Both the position numbers and the translations under genes were made by a program. 64,000 nucleotides of DNA, taken from the NCBI RefSeq assembly GCF_023074175.1, contig NZ_JADPKS010000149.1, positions 91,111 through 155,110 of the forward strand, read 5' to 3'. Source of the stretch: Bradyrhizobium sp. 139 (GTDB lineage Bacteria > Pseudomonadota > Alphaproteobacteria > Rhizobiales > Xanthobacteraceae). Positions 1 to 9,819 of the stretch are shown here, piece by piece. The notes under the pieces were generated by a model, which searched no databases, was not told where the DNA came from, and worked only from the letters and a program-made list of their open reading frames with translations. Every line of letters begins with the position of its first letter. Positions within the stretch are counted from its first letter, which is position 1.

Positions 1-695
1 TCGCCAATCGCGAGGATCTCGCGCTAATCTTGACTTCCGAGCAGGGCAAGCCGCTCTCCGAGGCGCTAGGCGAAGTCGATATCGATGGCGCCTATGTCGA
101 GTTCTAACCGAAGAGGCGCGCCGCATCTATGGCGAAACGATTCCCTCGCCGCGCCCGGATGCAAGGCTGCTTGCGATCAAGCCACCGATTGGCGTCTGCG
201 GCGCCATCACGCCGTGGAACTTCCGCAACTCGATGATCACCCGCAAAGTATGGCCGGCGCTCGCCGCAGGCTGCACCATGGTGCTGAAGCCAACCAGCGA
301 GACGCCGCACTCGGCGCTCGCGCTCGCAGCCCTCGCTGAGAAGGCCGGCGTGCCCAAGGGCGTCTTCAACGTCATCACCGGAGATTCGCGACCGATCGGC
401 GAGGATTTGTGCGAGCGCGCGTGCGCTTTGTCGGCTTCACCGGCTCGACCGAGGTCGGCAAGATCCTCTACCGTCGGCCTCCGTCGGCCTGAAGAAGCTC
501 GGCCTCGAGCTCGGCGGTAAGGCGCCTTTCGTGGTGTTCGACGATCCGATATCGATGTCGCCATCGAAGGCGCCATCGTCTCCAAATACCGCAACATGGG
601 CCAGACCTGCGTCCCAACCGCCTCTACGCACAGGCAGGCATCTATGAGGAATTCGTGCAGAAGCTCTCGACGAAGGTCGCGGCGATAAAGATCCG
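1..695 (+). pseudogene. NAD(P)-dependent succinate-semialdehyde dehydrogenase fragment
   Basis: This is an internal piece of an aldehyde dehydrogenase of the succinate-semialdehyde type. Recognisable blocks on the plus strand are ILTSEQGKPLSEA near the left edge, PPIGVCGAITPWNFRNSMI near 185-240, and KVWPALAAGCTMVLKPTSET followed by the VFNVITGD block (245-385). A GFTGSTEVGKIL motif comes next near 430-470. The blocks fall in different frames with several small indels, and the catalytic cysteine region is scrambled (GQTCV is seen near 600). No single reading frame survives. The left end lies outside the window and the right end runs into an unrelated MFS gene around 695, so both ends are lost. 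It is a dead remnant. Confidence 0.85.
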
Positions 696-1462
696 CGAGG
701 CTGCGGTTCGTGCCTGCACACTGTCGATGAGCGGCGCAATTGCGGCGGTCGCGCTCAGTCACAATTCGGTCTTGACAGCCGCAGCTCTGGTTTTAGCGGG
801 TGCCGTATGGACCATCGTGTGGACGCTGTTCAACATTGGCGTGCAGCTCTCCGCCCCGCGCTGGGTTGCGGGCCGCTCCGTTGCGGCTTGGCAGGCTGCG
901 TTCTCTGGCGGCCTCGCAGTTGGCAGTTGGGGCTGGGGTCGCCTAGCCGATGCCGTCGGTGTCGACATCACGCTGCTCGTCTCTGCCGGACTGATGCTGC
1001 TCTTGCCGCTGCTTGGGTGCTGGCTGCGCATGCCGGCCATCACCGAGCGCGGGGAGGGCGCCGAGATGCTTGCCGATCCTAAGGTGCGGCTCCCGCTCCT
1101 ACCGGAGCGGCCCACTGGTGGTTGAGCTCGAATATCGGGTGGCCCTGGAGAATGCCCGAGCCTTCCATAACGTCATGCAGGATGTGCAGCTCTACCGGCA
1201 ACGCAACGGGGCCTATGGTTGGTCAATTGCGCGTGATATCGCCGACCCCGAGCTGTGGACCGAGCGCTATCACTGCCCGACATGGCTCGATTATTTGCGC
1301 CAACGCAACCGCTGGACCCAGTCGGAACGTGCATTAGATGAGAAGGCCATGGCTTTCCATATCGGGCCTGAGCCCGTGCGTATCCGTCGTATGCTGGAGC
1401 GTCCGTTTGGATCGGTACGCTGGAAGGATGATGTTCCCGACCGCGCCGCGAGTGAGCTCTAG
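696..1462 (+). pseudogene. MFS_3-type transporter, C-terminal remnant
   Basis: The region encodes the last membrane segments and cytoplasmic tail of an enterobactin-exporter-like MFS_3 transporter. Membrane segments are seen at about 715-1030 (SAPRWVAGRS, LLVSAGLMLLLPLLG). The soluble tail after 1115 contains NGAYGWSIARDIADPELW, typical of the antibiotic-monooxygenase-like tail of these carriers. The frame changes between about 1095 and 1115, so the membrane part and the tail are no longer in one ORF. The N-terminal half of the transporter is absent and is replaced by the aldehyde dehydrogenase fragment. I infer a deletion fusion of two dead genes. Confidence 0.8.
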
Positions 1463-1628
1463 TTGTTGGTCGGGAGCGCGGCGCAAGCACTAGCTGTCGT
1501 CCCTTCCATCACACCCGCATTCAAGGACCCCGGGCACGTTGACGCGCTTGCGCTTGGCTAAGCCTTCGCCGTCAATCAAGTTGGGTAAAGGACTTCCACC
1601 TCCAAGCTGTCGCTCATACTCGGCACAC

Positions 1629-1655
1629 AAAAAGGGCCACTCTGATGAGCGGCCC
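1629..1655 (-). terminator. Rho-independent terminator of ald
   Basis: On the minus strand a stem GGGCCGCTC / GAGTGGCCC with a four-base loop (one mismatch) is followed directly by TTTTTG. It lies about 40 bases past the stop codon of the alanine dehydrogenase gene and points the same way. Confidence 0.75.
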
Positions 1656-1693
1656 AAGTCTGCGACGAAATGTCCCGTAGGGGACCTCTAGGA

Positions 1694-2806
1694 TCAGGCC
1701 GCAGCCTGTTCGATCGGCGAGAAGGGAAGACCAAGGCTCTCGGCGACAGCCTTATAGGTTAACCGGCCCCGGTAGACGTTCAGGCCTGCGCGGAGATGCG
1801 GATTTTCGAGCACAGCTGCAAATCCTTTACTGGCGAGAGCCAAACCAAAAGGCAGCGTAGCGTTGTTGAGTGCCTGGCTTGAGGTGAGCGGCACAGCTCC
1901 CGGCATGTTTGCGACACAATAGTGGATAACGCCATCCACCTCATAGGTTGGATCGGCATGTGTCGTTGCCCGCGATGTCTCGAAACATCCGCCCTGATCG
2001 ATCGCTACGTCCACGATCACGGAGCCTTTGCGCATCGAACTCAACATACCGCGGCTGACCAGTTTCGGCGCGCTCGCGCCAGGAACGAGGACGGCACCAA
2101 TGACAACATCCGCCGCAAATACCTCTTCTTCAACGGCGTCGATCGTCGAGAATCTGGTACGTACTCGCCCTTCGAACAGCTCATCCAGTTCGCGAAGCCT
2201 GGGAATCGAACGGTCGAGGATCGTGACCTCAGCGCCCAAGCCTGCCGCCATCCGTGCAGCGTGAGTGCCGACAACGCCCCCGCCGATCACCACAATGCGA
2301 GCGGGTGGCACGCCCGGTACCCCGCCAATCAGCAGTCCCCGTCCGCCCGCGTACCGCTTCAGCGCCGCACCCGCGGCTTCAATCGCAAGTCTTCCCGCAA
2401 CCTCGCTCATAGGGGCAAGTAGTGGAAGGCCACCGTGCGCGTCGGTCACAGTTTCATAGGCAATTGCGGTGCAGCCAGATTTCATGAGGCCCTTCGCCTG
2501 CTCCGGATCCGGAGCCAAATGCAGATAGGTGAAGAGGATCTGGTTTTCTCGAAGCTGCGTCCATTCGGAGCGCTGTGGCTCCTTGACTTTCACGATCATT
2601 TCGCTCGACGCGAATACCTCGCGAGCAGAGGTCGCAATCGTCGCGCCAGCTTTGCGGTAGTCATCATCTGTCGCGCCAATCCCGGCGCCGGAGTTGTTCT
2701 CGACCAATGCGCTGTGGCCAGCTGCAACGTATTCGCGGACGGCCCCAGGCGTTAGGCCGACGCGGTATTCGTGCGTCTTGATTTCCTTGGGAACACCGAC
2801 CTTCAT
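1694..2806 (-). CDS. ald: Alanine dehydrogenase
   Basis: This gene encodes a 370-residue NAD-dependent L-alanine dehydrogenase, which interconverts alanine with pyruvate and ammonium. The N-terminus shows the family pattern KEIKTHEYRVGLTP. The pyruvate-binding VKVKEP (Lys) and YLHLA (His) motifs follow, then a Rossmann glycine motif (GGGVVGTHAA) and the C-terminal block LNNATLPF. The length matches the family. The ATG at 2806 is chosen because AAGGAG lies seven bases upstream; a TTG two codons earlier has no such support. It is transcribed away from the broken luxR gene and ends in a good terminator. In bacteroids such enzymes are linked to alanine export, but that role here is inference. The gene looks intact. 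Confidence 0.95.
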   Translation of the reverse strand: MKVGVPKEIKTHEYRVGLTPGAVREYVAAGHSALVENNSGAGIGATDDDYRKAGATIATSAREVFASSEMIVKVKEPQRSEWTQLRENQILFTYLHLAPDPEQAKGLMKSGCTAIAYETVTDAHGGLPLLAPMSEVAGRLAIEAAGAALKRYAGGRGLLIGGVPGVPPARIVVIGGGVVGTHAARMAAGLGAEVTILDRSIPRLRELDELFEGRVRTRFSTIDAVEEEVFAADVVIGAVLVPGASAPKLVSRGMLSSMRKGSVIVDVAIDQGGCFETSRATTHADPTYEVDGVIHYCVANMPGAVPLTSSQALNNATLPFGLALASKGFAAVLENPHLRAGLNVYRGRLTYKAVAESLGLPFSPIEQAAA

Positions 2807-3134
2807 TTGCAATCTCCTTGGCGAGCAGCTCGTTGTAATCGGAAGAGCGGTACAAACCTGCGAGGCGAGAAGCCAAATAGCGCAATAATCCGGCGATCTT
2901 CCCCGCCTGCTTGCAGGATTTCGAACAGACGATCGAAGAGCGCCGAGTTGGCTGGGATGTTACCACAGGGTGGCAAGACCTGATGCGGCCCTGGCAGCCA
3001 CACCAGGCACTCGTGATCAGGATTGATCTACGCGGGACTGGATCGACTTCTTCGTTGTTTTGCCTCATTCGCAACGATGCTCGATTCGCTAACACGAGTA
3101 GCGCTTGCGAGGGAGGCCCGCGGGTTCATCGAAG

Positions 3135-3830
3135 ATGGAACGGGTTTTTCAAAGCTTTGCTGAACGATTGACCGAAAGCACGCATCGAGACGCAGCTCAG
3201 CAGAGTATGGCTGAGGTCGCCGCTGCGCTCAAACTGTCGCGCTTCGCATATTTCGCTCTTCCCCGTGAGCCGGGCAGTGCTCCCAACCTGATCTCGACAT
3301 ATCCCCTCCTGGACCGCCATCTATCTGCAGCGCGGCTACGAATCCGTCGATCCGGTGGTACGTCGGGCAATGCGCCAGCCTAAGCCTTGAGATGGGGCTT
3401 GGATTTGAAGCGCGAAATCGGTCGGAGTCCGAACGCGCTTTGTTCGAAGAAGCCGAAACTTTGGGATTCGCTGCGGGTGTACATTTCCTATCCACGATGA
3501 CAAGGGCGCAGTCGCCGCGCAGAGCTTTGCAAGTGACGAGCGTCGAAGTGGTTTCGAGCGCGCGCTTGTCGCGCACGCCCAGAGTCTGCGATTAATCGCA
3601 ACGTTTTCCCATGAGCATGCAAAACGCTTCTGGACGATTGATCGCATGGTCGGCGGCGTGGTGCTGTCTCCTCGCGAGTACCAGTGTCTCGAATGGTCCG
3701 CGCGCGGTAAATCGGCTGGGGAGATCGGGATCATTCTCGGCATCGCAGAGCGAACCGCGGGATTTCACCTGGACAACGCCCGTGCGAAGCTCGGTGTCAG
3801 CTCGTTTCGTAAAAGCGATGCAGCTCACCA
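3135..3830 (+). pseudogene. LuxR-family quorum-sensing regulator, multiply frameshifted
   Basis: An acyl-homoserine-lactone-binding LuxR regulator can be pieced together over about 235 codons. It starts at the ATG at 3135 (MERVFQSFAERL). The ligand-binding segment reads WTAIYLQRGYESVDPVV only in a second frame near 3310-3370. FPIHDDKGAVAAQSFASDER follows in a third arrangement near 3485-3540. The DNA-binding domain LSPREYQCLEWSARGKSAGE (from about 3667) is intact. At least three or four single-base shifts separate these blocks, so no functional regulator can be made. The gene sits directly upstream of a luxI gene, the usual pairing. Confidence 0.85.
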
Positions 3831-4429
3831 CGCCGGAGTCCTACGGGGAATTCGTCCACGATCTCGCCGAGATGCACCGGCTGCGCTACCGCGTTTTCAA
3901 GCAGCGCCTGGATTGGCGTGTAGGTCAGCGGCGACATGGAAGTCGACGAGTTTGACGTCCTTCGACCCGTGCATCTACTGAACCGCTCGGAGCCGGACGT
4001 ATTCAAGGTTGCGTCCGGCTTTTGCCTTCGACCCGTCCAAACATGCTGAGGGACACCTTCCCGATCCGGCTGGACGGGCAGCCGGCGCCACGAAGCGATC
4101 GGATCTGGGAGAGCAGCCGATTCGCGCCGGATGTTCCCGCGGATGCGCCGAAAGCGAGCGGCGGACTTGCTGCTGCCAGTTACGAGCTGTTTGCGGGCAT
4201 CATTGAATTCGGTCTTTCCATTGAATTGATCGAAATCGTCACTGTGACCGACGCCCGCATGGAGCGCATTCTTCGCCGGGCCGGATGGCCCCTTCGCAGA
4301 GTGGGAAAAGCTCGCCCTCTCGGAAACACCACGGCGGTTGCCGGGTACCTGGAGGTCTCGCCCGATGCGTTGGACCGCATCCGCAAGGCGGGGCACATCT
4401 CGGGACCGGCGCTTCAAGCGGCTGCCTAG
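3818..4429 (+). pseudogene. Acyl-homoserine-lactone synthase (LuxI family), two frameshifts
   Basis: This is nearly a full LuxI autoinducer synthase of about 200 codons. The ATG at 3818 begins a frame containing the diagnostic MHRLRYRVFKQRLDW block. Around 3925-3930 the reading moves to another frame giving SGDMEVDEFDVLRPVHLL, the usual acidic active-site region. It then returns near 3985 to the original frame for GRIQGCVRLLPST and LRDTFPIRLDGQPAP, and continues to the C-terminal ERILRRAGWPL block. The middle segment is out of frame and the first frame stops at 3953. All conserved regions are present, so the inactivation looks recent. Sequencing error is the main alternative, but the neighbouring luxR and lysR genes are also shifted. 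Confidence 0.85.
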
Positions 4430-4544
4430 GTTCTGGAAGCAAACCGAATCGCAGCATCGCTGCAGATTGGTGTGGAAGGCCGCTCTTCTCTCTCAAGACT
4501 TGCGATGCACAAGCCACGCGAACACGACGGTCACTTCGAGTCAG

Positions 4545-5453
4545 TAAAGCGCTCGAACTGAAACACCTGAGATCGGCCGTGGCTGCGGCCGATTGCGAGA
4601 GCGTTCGTCCGCCGAGTTGCTGAGGTCCCAACAATTGAGCCTCAGCCGGACAATGGCGAGTTTGAGCACCACTTGGGCCTTCCAATTTTCGAGCGCTTCA
4701 GCGAAGGTGTGCGCCCAACGCGGCCCAGCTGCGACGTCCTTCGGTTGGCCAGGACCATCCTGGAGGAATTCGACGCACTCATCGCAACCGCGCGATCCGT
4801 TCACAACAGCGAAACCGGCCGTCTGAGCGTCGGTTTCTGCACATCGGTTTCGGCCGGCAATCTGCAAGCCTCCTTACTTGAGTTCAAAGAGCGGTTCCCG
4901 CAGATCGCGCTTGCGACGGTTGAACGAGCAAGAACACGTTTAGCAGCGGCACTCCGCAACGGAGCGCTTGATCTCCTGATCGTCACGGGGCGCTTGCCCT
5001 TTTTGGGCACTAAAGCCATGTCTCTGTGGAGCGAGCGTGTTCTCGTTGCCTTGCCTCATGACCATCCTCTCAGTTCGGACGAGACTGTCTACTGGACCGA
5101 CCTGCGCGGCAGAGATGGTGCTGCTCAGCCACTACGACCCCGGAAAGGAGCTCGAATATATTCTGGTTTCCAAGCTCGTTTCGCCTGAGGCCCGCCCAAA
5201 AATCGAGTGCCACGACGTCAGTCGCGGCATCATCAAAAGCCTGATCAGCATGAACACAGGAATAAGCCTCGTGCTCGAGTCCGACATAGGTGCAAATTTG
5301 GCGGACCTTGTCTACCGAGAGCTGCGCGATGGCGCGGGTGCGAGCCGATTCGAGTTTCCTGCCTATTGGCGCGCCGACAATGCGAACCCGGCCCTGCAGG
5401 AATTCCTGAAGTTACTCTCCGAGGGCTATTCCTCGCCTTCGATCGGTCGCTGA
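4545..5453 (+). pseudogene. LysR-family transcriptional regulator, frameshifted
   Basis: A LysR regulator is recognisable from ALELKHLRSAVAAADCES (HTH start) through AELLRSQQLSLSRTMASL and LGLPIFERF. The effector-binding domain follows (TGRLSVGFCTSVSAGN, then ALRNGALDLLIVTGRLP). The last third, from VLLSHYDPGKELEYILVSKL to the stop at 5453, is in yet another frame. At least three shifts are needed to join the parts, near 4600, 4665 and 5110. It ends over the DUF2274 gene on the other strand. Its original target is unknown. Confidence 0.8.
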
Positions 5454-5668
5454 CGCGCGCGGCGCGCTTTCCGAAAGCTCCTATCGGCCGCCATGAACCG
5501 GGCCAGCATGGGCGCGATAAGCTTGGCCGGTTCTCCGATCGGCTGAGCGGTCTCCTGTGCAAGAATCTCGGCATATGCCACGAGATCCCTATGCACGCTC
5601 GCGGGCAGTTCATGCGCAATCTTGACCGGCTTGTCGTCTTCGATAGCTCCGAGCTTAAGCTTTGCCAT
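5426..5668 (-). CDS. DUF2274 domain-containing protein
   Basis: This 80-residue protein matches DUF2274, a small family found next to trbI at the end of trb clusters in rhizobial and other proteobacterial mobile elements. Seen blocks are MAKLKLGAIEDDKPVKI, LPASVHRDLVAYAE and KLIAPMLARFMAADR. No membrane segment or signal peptide is visible, and its function is not known. It follows trbI by five bases and is probably the last gene of the trb operon. Its 3' end overlaps the end of the dead LysR gene on the opposite strand. Confidence 0.85.
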   Translation of the reverse strand: MAKLKLGAIEDDKPVKIAHELPASVHRDLVAYAEILAQETAQPIGEPAKLIAPMLARFMAADRSFRKARRARQRPIEGEE

Positions 5669-5673
5669 CGTCC

Positions 5674-6879
5674 TTACCCTCTATACGGTTCGAGCACCAG
5701 GTCACGGTTGACGATCACCCGTACCGGAAATCCCGGACGGATCGTCAAAGTCGGCTGTATGTTGAGATTGCGGCGGACCACCTGCTGGCCTGTTTGATTG
5801 ATCGAATCCCCAGCTCCACGGCGGAGGGCGGCAAGGAGATCGTTGTTGGTATTGCCGTTATCCGCCCCGGAATTCACCTCCGTGCCGACGGAAAGCAGCG
5901 TCGAAAGAGCGGCCGCCCCCAACAGCTCCTTCCAATGATTGTCGACCTCGTCCTCAAGACCAGAGTACCCTGCCGCATCTGCACCGGGCTGCCGTTCCAA
6001 AACAATCGACCTCCCATTCGGCATGATAAGGCGCGTCCAGACCAGGAGCACGCGCGACTGCCCAAATGCGACCTGGCTATCGTAGCTCCCGATCAGCCTT
6101 GCTCCCTGGGGGATAAGGCGAGCTCGCCCGGTAGGAGAATCGTACACCGATTCTGTGACTTGCGCCGTGATCTGGCCAGGCAGGTCGGAGCGGATTCCTG
6201 TGATGAGAGCGGCCGGAATGACCGTTCCGGCCTGAACGACAAAAGGCGAAGCCGGCCTCACAAGGCGATCGGAGCTTGTCGTCCGACGATCGACCGTTGC
6301 ACTGACGAACGCAAGCTTTCGGTCTTGGCCATTCTGAGCAAATGCTTCGTCGGATGATGGCGCGGCGCTTGAACGGGTTTCGCTCGATGAAGTGGCAGGG
6401 GCTTGTGGCCGGAAATTGGTGCTGGCAAATACCTTGCTGGTCCGTGCCGCCTCGCTCTCCTGGTTGACACGCTGCTGTTCGGCATCGATACCGAGCGAGC
6501 TGGACGTCGAAGATCCCTGTGCTGCGACGATCGGCCGGCCGAGATCGCCGGGCAAAGGCGGCCCCAAGCGCGGCACGTCCTTCGGGATCTCGGTGTAATC
6601 CTTTGGTAAGGTCGCGAGCTGATCGGCGACATTGTGGTGGTCGGTCGCGTAAAGCTCCTCGGGCGCCGAAGTACGTGACCGTTTCTCGTGCAGCGCCCAG
6701 AGCACCGCGCCAGTGATCAGCGCGAGCACAAAGGCGCTGCCGCCCATAAGGACTTTCCGCGAGAGGCGCGCGACTTTTGGCCGATCCGGCCGGAGCCGCA
6801 GGGTTTCGGCGATCTCTTCCGGCGGCTTGCCTCGAGGCGCTTCCTTTGGTGTATCGATGGCCTGGTCAGTATCGTTCAA
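5674..6879 (-). CDS. trbI: TrbI/VirB10-family conjugal transfer protein
   Basis: This 401-residue protein is the VirB10-like scaffold of the type IV secretion channel, spanning inner and outer membranes. A cytoplasmic N-terminus precedes one membrane segment near residues 45-63 (GSAFVLALITGAVLWAL). A proline-rich and low-complexity periplasmic linker follows. The VirB10 C-terminal domain contains PQGARLIGSYDSQVAFGQ and the motif MPNGRSIVLER. The start overlaps the end of trbG by four bases (ATGA), indicating translational coupling. It looks intact and of normal length. Confidence 0.93.
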   Translation of the reverse strand: MNDTDQAIDTPKEAPRGKPPEEIAETLRLRPDRPKVARLSRKVLMGGSAFVLALITGAVLWALHEKRSRTSAPEELYATDHHNVADQLATLPKDYTEIPKDVPRLGPPLPGDLGRPIVAAQGSSTSSSLGIDAEQQRVNQESEAARTSKVFASTNFRPQAPATSSSETRSSAAPSSDEAFAQNGQDRKLAFVSATVDRRTTSSDRLVRPASPFVVQAGTVIPAALITGIRSDLPGQITAQVTESVYDSPTGRARLIPQGARLIGSYDSQVAFGQSRVLLVWTRLIMPNGRSIVLERQPGADAAGYSGLEDEVDNHWKELLGAAALSTLLSVGTEVNSGADNGNTNNDLLAALRRGAGDSINQTGQQVVRRNLNIQPTLTIRPGFPVRVIVNRDLVLEPYRG

Positions 6880-7850
6880 AGCGACCTCCCGTCGGTTCGC
6901 ACGATCCTGACCTTCTGCTGGTGCTCCTCGCCCAGCCTCAGTTCCGCGGCCGCGAACAGCCGGTCAACAATCAGCACATTTCCGTAAGCGCGGTAGTTGA
7001 CGATCTCGGTTTTGCCGTCGAGCCCGATCACGAAGAGCGGCGGCATCTCGCCCTGACTGACGCCGGGGGAGAATTCAATGTAGGTTTTTCGGCCGTCATC
7101 ATAAGCGTTGACGGGACGCCAAGGCGGGCTGTCGCCCTCGATGGCGTAGCGATACCGGCGCGCCGGCAGGTCCGGAATAAAGGGTGCCGGCGGCAAAGCT
7201 CGATTTCGCCCAGCACGATCCGCCGGATAGAACCAGGCGACCGAGGGCATATAGGGCTTTTCTTTAGCGCGAAGTTCGATCAGGTAAGTACGGCGATCAG
7301 TATTGACGACGAGGTTGGTCTCGATCGAGGGACGGGTTGGCTTGACCATGATGTGAACGCGGCGGGCATCGCCGTTGCCACTCTCGGTGTCGCCCACCAC
7401 CCAGCGGACCGTATCGCCTGCGGCGACCGGTCCTGAGCCGATCAGCTGCTCACCGGGCTCGAGGGCAATGTCCGTAATTTGCCCCGGCGCGGCATAGATC
7501 TGGTAGAGCGCGCCCGGACTATAGGAAAACACTTGCACCGCATTGTAGTAGCCGGCTTTGCGAGGCTGCACGCGTGCAGCGTCATTTGCGGTTTCGATGC
7601 GCTCGACAGGCTCCTTGGCCTCCGCGCTCTTGCCGCCTCGTGCAGCCTTCCAGGCCGGCGGCACATGCAGCGATCGCGGGCGATCATCGGCAGGCGCCGG
7701 CAAGTCCGGTGCCGGCGGGAGCTCGTTGTCGTAGCTGATTTGGGGCGGCCGGAAGGTCGTGCAGCCGCCGAGCGTCGAGACACAGACCAGAAGAGCCAGA
7801 GGCAAGCACGGCCGCACTTTTCGTGACACAACAACGAGACCTGACGGCAT
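6876..7850 (-). CDS. trbG: TrbG/VirB9-family conjugal transfer protein
   Basis: This 324-residue VirB9-like protein is an outer-membrane-associated ring component of the conjugation channel. The N-terminus has a lipoprotein-type signal (LALLVCVSTLGGC). The body carries the VirB9 blocks YNAVQVFSYSPGALYQIYAA and IMVKPTRPSIETNLVVNTD, and near the C-terminus YRAYGNVLIVDRLF. The start is set at the ATG at 7850, which follows the trbF stop by one base (TAACATG); a longer upstream reading in this frame only reads through trbF. It is followed by trbI with a four-base overlap. Confidence 0.93.
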   Translation of the reverse strand: MPSGLVVVSRKVRPCLPLALLVCVSTLGGCTTFRPPQISYDNELPPAPDLPAPADDRPRSLHVPPAWKAARGGKSAEAKEPVERIETANDAARVQPRKAGYYNAVQVFSYSPGALYQIYAAPGQITDIALEPGEQLIGSGPVAAGDTVRWVVGDTESGNGDARRVHIMVKPTRPSIETNLVVNTDRRTYLIELRAKEKPYMPSVAWFYPADRAGRNRALPPAPFIPDLPARRYRYAIEGDSPPWRPVNAYDDGRKTYIEFSPGVSQGEMPPLFVIGLDGKTEIVNYRAYGNVLIVDRLFAAAELRLGEEHQQKVRIVRTDGRSL

Positions 7851-7851
7851 G

Positions 7852-8532
7852 TTAGCCGAGCTCCTTTGACCAGTTGATCGCGGTGACGTAGATGCCAAGG
7901 GGATTTTTGCGTAGGCGATCCAGGTCGCGAGGCATCTCCACGACGATGGTAAGGATCGCAGTCCACCGTTCCGTTGCGGCAAGTTGGCCGTTGTCGTAGC
8001 GGCGCTCGATCCAGGCGAGGCGAAAGCTCTCAGGCGAGGCTCGGATGACGCTCGAGACCTCGATCGCGATTTGCGTCTTTCCGAGCTTGGCGAAGGGGTC
8101 GTTGTTGCGGGCATAGTCGTTGAGTGCGGCGGCGCCGCGATCGGTCGTGAAGTCGTAGGCACGCAGCCAGCTCTCGCGGAGGACAATCGCGTCCATCGGC
8201 AGGCCGCGGACGTGCTCGATGAAGCGCGCCAGGTGAAACGCTATTTGAGGGTCCGTCGGCTGATAGGCAGCATTTGCAGGGGCAACTGCTTTCGCTTCAC
8301 CCAATTGATCGACCTCAACCACCCAGGGCGTGATCGTGCCATGGGCTGATTGCCAGACCAGAGCTCCGGCAAAACCGGCGGAGAGGAACAGGCAGCCGAA
8401 TGCCATGAGCCGCCAGTTCTTGGCCTGGACTCGTGCTGCACCAATGCGGTCATCCCAGACTTGAGCTGCGCGTTGATAGGGCGTGACCGGCTCCGGCGTG
8501 CGGCCATAGTGAACGGCCGATCGTTTGAACAT
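7852..8532 (-). CDS. trbF: TrbF/VirB8-family conjugal transfer protein
   Basis: This 226-residue protein is the VirB8-like inner-membrane assembly factor of the secretion channel. It has a short cytoplasmic head (TPEPVTPYQRAAQVWDDRIG), one membrane segment near residues 42-62, and a periplasmic NTF2-like domain (WVVEVDQLGEA, WTAILTIVVEMP, PLGIYVTAINWSKEL). Length and order fit TrbF. It sits between trbL and trbG in the standard order, and no defects are seen. Confidence 0.92.
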   Translation of the reverse strand: MFKRSAVHYGRTPEPVTPYQRAAQVWDDRIGAARVQAKNWRLMAFGCLFLSAGFAGALVWQSAHGTITPWVVEVDQLGEAKAVAPANAAYQPTDPQIAFHLARFIEHVRGLPMDAIVLRESWLRAYDFTTDRGAAALNDYARNNDPFAKLGKTQIAIEVSSVIRASPESFRLAWIERRYDNGQLAATERWTAILTIVVEMPRDLDRLRKNPLGIYVTAINWSKELG

Positions 8533-8583
8533 TTGTCTGACCTCAAGGCATGGTTGGAAATGGATTTTGGAGAGACAGCGAAC

Positions 8584-9816
8584 TCAGCGATTGTCTTGTG
8601 AGAGGTCGACCGATGCGCCACTCCCGCCGTGATCGCCTGACCGAACCGCGTGCGTGGCCGCTGATGCTCCATGCTGGATGGTCTGCGCCCGCTTCATACG
8701 CCGAACCCAGGCTGGCGGACTGTCGGGCGCGGCCGAGGAGCCCCCCTCCTCCTGACCGACAGGACCGGTCCCTCGCCCAAGTCCGGCTGCGAGCGAACGC
8801 AAGGGACTTGCCGCGCCTGGCGCGCTCGCCTCGACGCCGGAGCTTCGCGTCCGCAACATGTTCATCGCGCCACTTGCAATCGCGCTTCCACCGCGCAGCG
8901 AGCCCGCAATCGCGCCGGCGGCAAGACCTGCAGCGCCGGCGGCGACGCCAGCTCCTGCCGCGATCACCCCACCGGCAGCGAGGCCTGTGCCGACGGCGGT
9001 GCCTGCGCCAAGCTGCGGACCTCCGGAGACGATGCCATTGGCGATACCGGGGCCGAAGATGCCAAGGCCCAAGAGGGCGAGCGCGCCCAGGACAAGTGCC
9101 ATCGCATTCTCGATGGTCGGCCGGTTGCCGCCAAAGCCGCCCGTGAACTGCGAGAACAAGGTCGATCCGATGCCCACGATGACGGCAAGGACCAGAATCT
9201 TGACCCCCGATGAGATGACATTGCCCAGCACCCGTTCGGCCGCAAAAGCGGTCTTGCCGAACAGGCCGAAGGGGATCAGGACGAACCCGGCAAGTGTCGT
9301 CAGCTTGAATTCGATGAGGGTGACGAACAGCTGGATCGCCAGGATAAAGAACGCGAGCAGCACCACGATCCAAGCAAACAGCAGGACCACGATTTGCACG
9401 AAATTCTCAAAGAAGCTGACATAGCCCATCAGCCCAGAGATGGAGTCCAGGATCGGCCGGCCTGCATCAAGGCCAACCTGCGCAATGCGGCCCGGCCTAA
9501 GGAAATCTGCTGACGAAAGGCTTGTCCCTGAGGCTTTCAGGCCTAGCCCCGCAAAACTTTCGAAGACCATCCGGGCGAGGTTATTCCAATTGCCAATCAG
9601 GTAAGCAAAGACGCCGACAAACAAGGTTTTCTTGACCAGCCGGGCGATGATGTCCTCGTCTATTCCGAACGACCAGAACAGGCCAGCCAGGGTGATGTCG
9701 ATTGCAGCCAGCGTTGTGGCGACATATCCAACTTCGCCGCCGACGAGACCGAATCCCGAATCGATGTAGCGGGTAAAGGTTTCCAGAAACTGGTCGATAA
9801 CGCCCGTACCACCCAT
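8584..9816 (-). CDS. trbL: TrbL/VirB6-family conjugal transfer protein
   Basis: This 410-residue polytopic membrane protein corresponds to TrbL. The N-terminus reads IDQFLETFTRYIDSGFGLVG. Several hydrophobic segments follow between residues 30 and 270, including a very hydrophobic one in IVVLLFAWIVVLLAFFILAI. A Gly/Ala-rich stretch comes next, then a hydrophilic low-complexity tail. VirB6-like proteins form part of the inner-membrane channel. It is separated from trbK by three bases, and its stop is 51 bases before trbF. Confidence 0.92.
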   Translation of the reverse strand: MGGTGVIDQFLETFTRYIDSGFGLVGGEVGYVATTLAAIDITLAGLFWSFGIDEDIIARLVKKTLFVGVFAYLIGNWNNLARMVFESFAGLGLKASGTSLSSADFLRPGRIAQVGLDAGRPILDSISGLMGYVSFFENFVQIVVLLFAWIVVLLAFFILAIQLFVTLIEFKLTTLAGFVLIPFGLFGKTAFAAERVLGNVISSGVKILVLAVIVGIGSTLFSQFTGGFGGNRPTIENAMALVLGALALLGLGIFGPGIANGIVSGGPQLGAGTAVGTGLAAGGVIAAGAGVAAGAAGLAAGAIAGSLRGGSAIASGAMNMLRTRSSGVEASAPGAASPLRSLAAGLGRGTGPVGQEEGGSSAAPDSPPAWVRRMKRAQTIQHGASAATHAVRSGDHGGSGASVDLSQDNR

Positions 9817-9819
9817 GGC

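Noticed and set aside
127..762. Long minus-strand open frame across the dehydrogenase remnant
   Set aside because: It is antisense to recognisable aldehyde dehydrogenase blocks and has no family-like sequence or ribosome site.
5662..6357. 231-codon plus-strand frame inside trbI
   Set aside because: Shadow of trbI; GC-rich third codon positions keep antisense frames open.
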